Of a stretch of DNA of 34,357 nucleotides, positions 21,401-32,500 are shown piece after piece. Made by a program: the position numbers and the translations under genes. Origin of the DNA: Tubiluchus corallicola. Taxonomy: Eukaryota; Priapulida; Priapulimorpha; Priapulimorphida; Tubiluchidae. Where the stretch lies: assembly GCA_030141605.1 (NCBI GenBank), contig JAQGDQ010001028.1, positions 34,878 to 69,234 of the forward strand, read 5' to 3'. The stretch's first letter is position 1. The number at the start of each line of letters is the position of its first letter. Under the pieces are notes generated by a model, which saw only the letters and a program-made list of their open reading frames with translations, ran no database searches and was not told the DNA's origin.

Positions 21401-23486
21401 TTCGAATTCGAAAGTCACAAATTCGGTTCGATTTGAATTGGCTTTCTGGTAGAAAATGCTCACCCCTATGAGTGGTACTGTTTTGTGTAACAGAAGTACC
21501 TAATGTGACACTAGTGGCATGCTAGCACTAACAGTGATGGATGAGAAAAAAATACTAAATAATGGGAAAGGATGGCAAAGACCTGAAGGTCAAACTAAAC
21601 AAAATTTTGGCAAAAACTGTGCTGGTGCTGGTTCATATTAAATGTTGAATCCTACTTAGAATTATGTTAAGACTGAACTTTAACATTAACTAACAAGTAC
21701 TAAAAAACGTAAGAAAAAATTTGTAACAAAAAAGCTGAACGAGAAAGAGAATCAAACATAAAATTTTAGCAGTGACAGTAAAAATACTTATGTCAAACAA
21801 GGTGACAGTAAGTTTCGAAATTAATTGCCATTAAGTTCAATAATCAATTAAAAATTCTTTTAGAAATTGTTTTAAAATGTTGGCAAAATAATATACAAAT
21901 TTGTAAAAAGTATCATGCATAAAACTAAGTATTTGTTCCAGAGAGCCAAAACCAGACACAGAAAAGACATCACCAACAGTAATACCTACATTGGGAACAA
22001 CAACTACACCAAAACCACTGAAATGGATGGATCAACCATGTCTTCGCACAAGACAGTGTCCAAAGAGGTATGTCCTGTGATCTTCTGTGTTCTGATTTAA
22101 AACTGTGCTTGAATGAAGATAGATTACAATTATTTGCTAAACAAACTATGTCTGTGAAATTGCAAATAGATTAGTTTCTTGAAGGCTCAAGTGTGATTAA
22201 ATATACTAACCAAGGCTCGTGAATGTAATTCTAAATTGTCTTACAAAAAATACTAGTTGTATGTTATTCTTCAAAGCAATGATGAAAGAGGAACTGGTAT
22301 GTGTGATTGTGTTAGCATTACATTTTTAAGTCAGTTGAAAAGCATGCTTTTCCTGTCTGTTTGTCAACATTATACTGATCAATGAAGTACCTGATTGTTT
22401 GCTTATTTGCATCTGGAGTTTTATAGAGCTGGGAGTTCTTACTTGTCTGCATAAGTTCTGCGAAAGTCAAAGTAACACTGGCAGTGTTAGTAGTGATAAC
22501 AGTAAAATAATGTTGCCACTGTAGACACATAGAGAATAACAGCAAATTTGTGTTTGCAAATTTTAAATTGCTTTTTGCATAATTAATGGTAGAAGGTGTA
22601 GATAATTTGAGGAAGGCATGTTTTTCTGTACTGTTATGGACTTCTGTGCCACGTATTAACACTACAAAAAATATGGGAGACGGCGAGAAAGAAAGTGAAA
22701 CATGTAGCAGAAAAGAAGGGAAGAGAAAGAGAGAGAGGCAAATTAACAGAGAACTACATTTTCTTTTATTGAAACGTTTTTCTAGTTTTTCGGATTCGCC
22801 AGTTATTCTGGTGTCACTAGATGGTTTCCGTGCAGAGTACCTCCTGCGAAACTTCACACCTACACTGGGCCGGCTAACTGAATGCGGAACACATGCCACG
22901 CACATGCGAAGTGTTTATCCTACAATGACTTTCCCGAATCATTACACAATTGCAACAGTATGATATATTCTGTAGCCTCATAATGTCTACAAGTGCTAAA
23001 TAATTAGTCGTAATCATTATGCTGCTAAAATATATTTGTTTTATGTTCAGACATTCAAACACTTTAATGCTTGTAGATGAGAACATTATACCTCATCTCA
23101 GGCATTAGCGTGCTTGTATGACTAAAGGCGGAGCGTAAAGCAATTGAAAAATTATTAGTTTTTTCTGGCACAGGGCCACTTGTCTGATCATCCGTTGATG
23201 AAAACAATGTGAAAATTACAGCTTTAATGTGATCTGTAGATACCTAACCGTCACTCCTACTGTGAACACAATTTAAACTGTGTTAAGCTGACATTGTGTG
23301 CACAACATATGAATTCCACAGCTTGCAGCCAATGCTGTTGAAGGCATGTTGATGTGATCATTTTATCATAACCTGTGGACTATAGTAACTGCATTTTCAT
23401 TGTAAAAAACTAGTATCGCACAGCTAAGTTCGAATCAAAGGTTTGGAAATATTTTATACACAGACGCACGCATGCACGCACCCACG

Positions 23487-23541
<55 letters not shown>

Positions 23542-23553
23542 GTATAAAATATG

Positions 23554-23596
<43 letters not shown>

Positions 23597-26500
23597 ATAA
23601 GAATACTAGAAAAACACACACGCAGCAGTTATATTTCAACATTAGTTTAATTTAGAAGTTTAGCTTTCGATACATGGCATCTTCATCAGAACAAAGGAGA
23701 TTGCTGAGGGAAGTATTGTGACAGGCCTATTCCTAAGAACTATGTATATATATAGAACTATATATATGTATTTATTTATATCATTTATATCGTATAGATA
23801 TTTATATCATTGTCTCTGTTGTTTTATTTATTTTAGGGGTTGTATCCAGTTTCTCATGGTATTGTTGACAACAGCTTCTATGATCCGGAGTTTAGAGCAC
23901 GGTTCAGCGTTGGATCTGCAGAAGCTGCCAAAAATCGTTGGTGGTGGGGAGAGCCAGTAATTCTATGGTTTTTATTTTGAAACACATTTTAAAAGCAGTT
24001 TCTTTTTAAAGTGTTTTTTAATTCGTAAATTCGCAATTGTTTAAAGTTTTTAGAAGAATAGTTTTAATATTGAATAATAAATGAATAATAATGAGTAATA
24101 GTGGATAATGGATAATAAATTATTTCTGGACTGCCTTCAATTTGATGTAGATATGGAATACTGTTGAGAAACAAGGAAAGAAAGCTGCCACATTTTTCTG
24201 GCCCGGTTCAGATGTTGATATCCAAGGTAGATGTTTACTTTTGTCATATCAGCGCTTAAACCAATTTTAAGTGTTAACTGCTTGTTGCGGCTAAATAGTT
24301 TCTTGCTCAAAAACGTTCTTGATTATGTGCAAATTTGTATAAATTTTTCATTTGTAATTTTTGTATCAGCTTCTATGTTTGCTATGATGTTTTGTTATTG
24401 ACAGATATGCGACCATCCTACTACAAGAATTACTCCAGCAGTGTACCTTATGAAGAGAGGGTTAATCAAATTCTTGCGTGGCTTGATCTACCAAAAGCAT
24501 ACCGTCCGAGCTTTTTCACTTTGTACTTCGAAGAACCGGATAAAGCTGGTCATGAACCTGGACCTGATACTGATTATGTATAACTAAGTGTTGTTTTAGT
24601 ATGACTGTGAGATTTTTTGAATTAATTTTATGAGGATGTCATGAACCTAAAATTGAATTTCAAAGTCAGAACTGAATCCGAGTCTATTTTAGATTAGTTT
24701 GCCAGATCGAATTATACCTGAATTCTGTTTTGAAATCTTTTTTCTGAACTACATCCAAAAATTTCATTTCTTGAGTCTAATTTCAATCTGGTATTTTTCT
24801 CAATTATTGTGTAAATTATGCAAAATTTCAACAACATTTTATGCAATAGTGACATAGTAGAATAAATGTTAAATTGCCATCTGTTGGGATTGATCATTCA
24901 TGTATTTTAAACGTAGAAATGGGTACAGGTTTCCAGTGCTTAATATTGTTTACCAAAATGTCATAAGGTCAGGGAATCCTATGAGATAACCAAACTGAAC
25001 ATCAGCTTAAAGTTAATTTGCTGTAGACAAAAAACTAAAGAACTAAGGTGTGCTGCATATTTTGACGAACCTGGGCTGAAACAGAAATTAACAACAGTAT
25101 TGTGTGAATTTGAAGCCAAACAAAACTCACTTTTGGGTCCTGAAATGAAGTATTGGTTTTGCCAAAGTTTCTTAAAATCCCTAACATTTTCGAATGCTTT
25201 TGATAAACTTGTACATTGTTAGAAGAACTGACCATCTGTTATCAAAGCATATTTAATACAAGATTTGCTATGTTAGTCAAGAGGCAGAAAAGAAGATGAA
25301 GATGCTCATTTTAGTCTTGTTATCAGTATATTTATCGGTAGACATTCAGATATCATTATTATAGGCTGAACTTTAGTTTTTCTCTTTCATCTTTTCAGGA
25401 ACTGATTTACATCCACATTTTCTTAGTTTTTATTTACCAGCAAATTGTACTGATTTTGCCTATATAATACTCTTTATGTATAAGTATAATTTTGTGCATT
25501 TTTCTGCGAACCAAAGTACTGCATCTACATTTAACAAACTCTAAGCTTTTGTGTCATAAGTTTTACATATGTAGTAGCACAATAACCTTAATTTGCCCTT
25601 ATGTGGTACAAAAATCAATAAATTGAATAACACTAGCTTGTGAGATTAATTTATATTCAGTAAAACTGTTTCATTATATTCTGTTTTGCAGTTAAATGAG
25701 AGGCTGACATATGTTGATGGGTACTTAGAGATGTTGATGGATGGATTGCTCGCTCGCAACCTACATGCGTGCGTTAATCTGATTGTCGTAGCCGATCATG
25801 GTGAATTCATTTTGCTTTTTCTATTTGAATAGCTGTGTTGTTAAAAATTGTTTTTTACTAATTTGACAGTTTGTTTGTCTGTGAAGCAGTGTAGAGTACA
25901 ACGACTTCTGTTCAATACATGAAATTTTAGGCTGTTGCAATCATAATGCGGAAATAAAACAAACAAAAAGTGAAAAAAATAATAACAATACACTAAAACC
26001 AACATTGACAAAAATTCTGAAAGCGTGATAAATAGTTGATCATAATTAATATTACAACATTTTTGTTCTGACAGCCATTTGTAAGATGCCGTAATGAGAT
26101 GGTAAACGCAAAAAGTGTCTTGCGCACAGCTAATGGAGCAGGTTGCGCCATTTGGCATTATATACATTTGGCTTTTTTATTAATTTTATTATTATTGATT
26201 TGAGAAATTGTAAATCCTTGCTTAATGACACCACGTTTAGTGACATAATTTTTATCAATGAAAGTTTGCCACTAATTTCCTCTTATGGATGTTTTGCATT
26301 GTAACAATAAATTTTGATACTCTAACCCTAACTCTAGCCCTATCCCAACCCTAAACTTGTCCCTAACCCTAATCCTAATCTTAATCCGCTTCACAAAATA
26401 ATTTCTTGCGTGTGGGAAATTGTAAACATTAGCCTAAATTTTTTACATTTCTTCAAGCAAAATCTATAACACAAGAGAAAACAGGTTGCAAACTTATGTT

Positions 26501-29500
26501 TGAAATTTGAAGTCTAACAAATAAATATTGTAGTCCAGTTTAACTGCAAGAAGCGTATGGAAGTAGTCACAAATTTATAAACAATGTGGGATTCCCGTAT
26601 AATCTTTAAAGATATCTCTTTCCCAATGCTAACTCTATATCTTTCCAAATGACCACTCTTGCTTTATAGACATGTGGACTAGTGCAGCCATTTTAGGTTT
26701 GTGTCTGTAGTAAAATTACCTGTTTGTTGGTTGTTTTGCTTAGGTATGGCACCACACCACTGTGATCGACGTGAGTTTCTGCAGGATTACATCATATTGC
26801 GGGGACTTTATGTGGATGAGGGACCAAACGTTCGGATTGACATAACCGATGAAACTAGTAAGTAGTTATTAACAGGGCCTATTTCAAGGGGGGAAGGGCA
26901 ATACTTCCCCGGGGCCACCCTCCAGGGGGGCCTCGTGCCAAGGTAACATTTTTTTTGCTTTATGCGAACATACTGCCTCATCTCTCCCTCTCTTTCTCTT
27001 GCCACACACGTGCCGTTTGCCAGTATTGACAAGTATTAAGGACTGGTCTTGAGAATAAAGCAGTTTTTCTTGCAAGTGTTCTTTCCTTTAACAACTGTAT
27101 AACTCCATATTTTCTCTTCGAAAATGCTTCTCCGGCATTCTAGCAGTTCAAAAATTTTTTGGGCACCAACCATGGTTGGCGCCCGCCCCCGGCGCTTCTT
27201 CCCCCTCCCCAATGGGGCCTCACACGCCCCACTTCCCCGGGCCTCACCTAGGCTGAAATAGGCCCTGGTTATTAAGTAGACATTGTGTATTAAGCTGATA
27301 CATCGATGCATTGTGATGCCTTTTGTAATGATACGTGTATCGTCAAAATGCGCCAGTATTGTGATAATGTAAATCACTGATATTTAGCACAAGCTAGACT
27401 GTCCGCTGATAAAAACAGTGTTAAATAATTCAAGCTGCAGCTGTGGGGAAATAATTAGTGCAGTGAGCACAGCATATATAGGCAGCTTGACCTTGACACG
27501 GGCAGACCTGCTGCTAGAAGCCAGCCAAAGCCAAGCTGTTGAAAGTGCAATGCGTTTATAATGTATAGTAGGCTAATTACGTTTTTTGATTATAAGTGTC
27601 TGAAATGGCTTGCAGCAAATGTGGACTAGAAAATGCACCAGCATATTTTAAATCAAAAAGTATTGAAATGTTTTGCATTTCTGGTGGCTTACAATGCAAA
27701 TAATACAAGAGTATAAACAGAAATCAAACGGTTTGCTGATTTATTTTAGCACTTACCAATTTTAACATTGTTTGATAAATGTAATATATACATATCATAT
27801 ACCAATAGCTTAATTTAGTTTTTTTTATTAAAGCCTGCAAACGCTAACTCAATGTGTATCGTGATACATATTGTATCGTGAGGTTAGTATCGTGACATGT
27901 ATCATATCGTGACTTAGGTTTATTGTTACAGCCCTAATGTAACTTAGGTATATAACGTAAGTACCTTAAGTATCTCTTAAAAATTTAGTTTTTGACATAG
28001 CTTCAATAATTGTCAAAGCAGAGAGAGCCAACCAAGCATCTAGAAGACGCCAGTAATAGTTGTAATTTCATAACAAGGTATGATCAAATGATGTAGTTAT
28101 TATTACGCTATTCCGTTTCCATTTGATCTGTTTTTTTCTGTCCAGTTTTTACCAGTTAAGGCATTTTTTAAGGATGGCCAGACAGGGAACGTGTTTGGGA
28201 AGACGTGGTCTGTAGAAGTACGCACTATGATGCTTATCTCAGAGAAGACGTGCCAAAACGTTATCACTATTCTGATAGCAGACGTCTGGGAGAAGTGATT
28301 ATTGATGTGGAAGAAGAGTGGCTTGTAGCAAGGTAACCATGAGCTTTTAAGTTTCAAAAAGAAAATGAGATAATTTCTTGGACAATAGCTGATTTTAATA
28401 TTTGAGAAAAAGGTTAGAAAGTTTCAGTGATAAAATTGTAATATCATCATCATACGCCCGTCACGTCTATTGTAGACATGGGGCAGGCAGAATTCTAAAA
28501 TAAAAGAAATCTGCCTTCAGATTTCAGGCAGAAAATTGTAATAAGCACCCATGTTATTAGTAAAGCCAATTTCACATTATGCTTGGGTCTGCTCATTTTG
28601 AACAAAAAAAGTTGTGATCTGTTTACATATAGACAATTACCTGCCAGGTGATTGGACAACCTATTTTGCATGTATTGTGAACTATAGGCAATCCTAAACG
28701 GTTAAACGAGAGATTATTAATACTACTGTTTTGTTTTTTGATGAACCCTGTTGCCCATTACGTCATGAAACTCATAATAATGTTATATCCTCCAACTCAG
28801 TTCGACTGGGTTGATGAAAAACGATGAAAAAATAATTATTTTAATAAGCTAAAACTGAAGTCTATAAGTTAAGTAAAGTTACTGTATGCTCGCAACCTGG
28901 CAGAATTGCATGCTTATCTGTAATAATATTCCTTACGCATATATGGTGTAGTACTTACGCATGAGGTATAACCATTTTTTGATTAAAGCTATGCAAGCAC
29001 TTTAAAGGTGTTGCTAATTTACCTGGTGTCTAGTTTTTACATAAGCACAGTTAAACACAGAAATTTAATCACCTGGGATAGCACATTTTGTGAGAGAACA
29101 GCAAAGGTTTCGTTACTCATCTGCATAGCTTTGCATGTGATCCACCAGCTTACGTCATTTTCCTCCAATAATGAGTTTGGCGGGAGATCAGAATGATTTA
29201 AATTTCTTTTGCATTTTTAAGCAAGTCATTTTTTGCACATATGTTTTGTGGTGATTTCAATACGTTTAAGTGTATGTTAAGATACAATGAATTTTGTTTA
29301 CAGGTTGTTTTTCTCCTAAAAACTGAAAGCTAATTTTTTATCATCATCTTGCATGCTTGTATCTAGCAATTTTGTTTTGCATATTTGCTGCAATGCCCTA
29401 AAATGCAGTTTGAAGCATCTGATATGAAGTTCCGACTTTTGTCATGTATCACAATAAATACGCGACCAATAAAAATATTGTTGTTGTAAGGTTGACTGAT

Positions 29501-32500
29501 TTTCTTTTTTGAGAAAACCAATTGTCTTAATCTAAATTAGAATTGAGGTAAGCTAGCAAAAATATAAAGTTAATCGATTTTGTTCCTTTAACCATCTTTT
29601 CAAAAGAATGAAATTGAAAAATTGGTTATTTTATAGTAAACTTATAAAAATGTGCCAATACCTTTGGTTTGCTCTGTATGTGTTCTGTATTTTTCATATT
29701 ACTTGTTTCGTAGTTTTTGCTACATTTTTTGCATTGCTAAGTTAAAACCTTCAATTAATAGAAAGGTGAATCCTGCACCGAAATCTGTTTATTACCTGTG
29801 TCATGAACTTTTCAAGGCTTTTATTTTCTCTGTCATGTGACTGACCTGGTATTTTAGCTTGCAATTTTTCAACATTTTCTTTCAACATTTCTACAGCTAT
29901 AGATTGTAGTTTCCATTCCCTTGTTACTGAGTTAGCTGGTCGTTACATTTACTTTTTTACTACTGTCTGCTTCATTGGATATTCATACAATTGAGTAATT
30001 TATAGGCGACCAGACACATACACGTTCTGCGAGGGTGGAAATCACGGATGGGATGCACGTGTAGCAAGCATGCATGCAATATTTGTAGCCCATGGTCCCA
30101 GTTTCCAGCGTGGAACTATAAGCTTTCCGTTCCAAAATATAGAAGTCTACAACTTGCTATGTGGTAACATGCTTTTATTTCTAGCAGCATATATATATAT
30201 ATAGTGTGTCTGTATATTTCACTGCTTCTACCACATTTCTTGCTAACATTACTACAGTAATACCTTTGCTATAATGTCGCTTTTTACACCTATGTCTACT
30301 AACGATATTCACTTGAATATCCTGAAACAGTGCTTAAAGTGTACTGGATCTGTTAAGGTCGCAGACCCAGAACCTAAAATTACAGACCCTGCACCTAAAG
30401 AAACAGAGCCTTGCTGGGTCGCACATTTTGATTTCGCGCCATTTAATTAGGTATAACGTTATCCACACGTATAACACAGGTTTAATTAGGTATAACACAA
30501 GTTAGCAGCGCAATTTCCATCTTTCGGTCAGCAAAACTGAACTATAGACAATAATTCAGTTATGCAGACGATGATTGTCTTTGGCAGAAGTCATCATGGA
30601 AATTACAGCTAGCGCACTTTGCTGTACTTTGTTTAGACAGTGATTCCTCACAGACAAACTGTTTGAATAGGCCAAGACTTGTGCCAGGTAATGTATAACA
30701 GCTAGCTGATGAAAACTAGTTAAATCATTGGTTAAAAAGCAATTGTTGTTTTTCAAGTAAGATCCTTAATCCCTTAATGACAAAAAACTGTTGAAAAACT
30801 GCTTACCAAACTGACGTTTTTTATCGTTACAGGCCCCAAATGCCTAAAATTGAGGAAAATGCATTGGTTCTTGTCCCACAGTAAGCAATGGATTCCACAG
30901 GAGAGCTCTACAGCATTCCCCCAGACCTCCAGACCTCCTGACTGTTTTTTGCTGTATTCACCATGAGACCCCTTACTTAAAGACTGGCTTGAAGTACATG
31001 GAATATGAAAATTCCTACATTGTGCCTTACTGCGTGTTTATCAGTTTTTTTGCACTTTTTATTTTTTAGAACTGCTAAACCTACAACCAGCGTCAAACAA
31101 TGGTACATGGGGAAGTCTACATCATATGTTGAACTATGACACTGGACTGCAACCACCGCCTTATAATTCAGTCTATGACGAATGGAATTTTCCAGCTGAC
31201 GAAGACGCATACAATGATATAGTTGCTGAGTTCAAATGCGACTGCGATTACAAGGTAAATAGAAGCATTGTTAAATACATAGTAACAACCTAAGAGTAAA
31301 AAGCAAGTATTTATTGCCATGTTATTGCAGTATCTTTGTGAAATATCAGATACAGGGTTTTTTGGACAGCATTACAACAAAATCCAAAATTTTTTCGTGT
31401 TTGAACTAAGATAAATATCCCTCTGTAAAGGAACATGCTCTTCAATGAGTGATTAAAATGTCCATCTTCAGTAAAAGATCAAATCAAGAATGAAAGACCG
31501 TAGTATTATATTATGTTTTGAAGGCAACAATTTTTTTCTGCTTTCTTTTTATGCAAACTGTCGACAAATTGCCACTTCACGTGAAAGGTTCACATGAAAT
31601 TTGTTCACCTTTATCAGTTGGTATCAGTGAGAGAGTAAATAAATGGATGACTGAGATACATTTAAATTTATAATGTTATGATCGCTCTTAACTAGCTATG
31701 TTTTGTAGGATGATGAGTATTCCATGTATGAGATTGACTCACAGTTGCATCTAGATGAGAATGAAATAGCAGCTTCTATAGAGAAATTTGCTCCTTGGGG
31801 TTTGCCGGGCATTTCCTTGGACAGAAAGCCTCACCTAATGCATCAAAGCGATTATCTGTTAGCTTTCAGCAAAGAATTCTATTTGCCAATTTTCGCTGCG
31901 TACATTGTGGATAAGGTAGTGTCATTGCATAATAGTTGTGGGCAGGTACTGCCTTTACTTGTGTATAGAAGCCATTATTGTTATCTGTTGGCACTAAGTA
32001 TGAAGTAAATAAATTTCAATATTTACCTGGGGCAAGAGACAGCTGGTTTTTAAATACATCCAAAATAAAAATAATCAGCCAAAATCTCTGGCAAAATTCT
32101 AAAAATGAAAATGAAGCTAAAGTTCCGCAGTCTGCGCTAAATATGTGGAGCACAAAATTAAAGCCAGGAAGTGGTTGTGATAAGAAAACATTGTGATTCC
32201 TTAGTATGGCATTGAGCATTGAACATAATATGAAATAAACAGGGGCAGATTAACCAATAGGCTAACTAGGCTATAGCCTGGGGTGCCAAAGTTTAACATT
32301 TAAAAAAATTGATATTCTCTTTGGAAAATGCGTATACTTTCATATTCACGTAAAGGGCACATTTTATAACACACCACGGGCAGCTACTGAGCACAGCTTT
32401 TATATAAGTGGCACATAACGAACAAGTGCAACGTATTACACAACAAGCAAGTGCTATGCAAATACACGTAATTAATAATGATCACGTAGTAACTAGGTTA

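Larger units (their letters stand above)
18741..21941 (+). other. ENPP intron 3, the largest, filled with repeats
   Basis: 3.2 kb holding a tRNA-like fragment, a LINE 3' end and a hAT-type MITE (listed separately). This is where somatomedin-B exons would be expected; I found no GDCC-type Cys-rich coding segment. Confidence 0.65.
22068..23836 (+). other. ENPP introns 4 and 5
   Basis: Intron 4 is 22068-22785 and intron 5 is 22958-23836. A purine-rich stretch (22677-22745) precedes exon 5. A CA/CGCA microsatellite running into (TA)n lies at about 23457-23593. No other feature. Confidence 0.6.
24578..26743 (+). other. ENPP introns 8 and 9
   Basis: Intron 8 is 24578-25691 and intron 9 is 25801-26743. 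AT-rich and otherwise plain, apart from the telomere-like tract at 26325-26392. Confidence 0.6.

Noticed and set aside
22318-22905. 195-codon minus-strand open frame
   Set aside because: It overlaps ENPP exon 5 in antisense, has low-complexity content and no family motif; best read as a chance frame opposite a real exon.
23410-23642. Val/Cys and Tyr/Ile repeat frames
   Set aside because: Translations of the (CA)n-(TA)n microsatellite.
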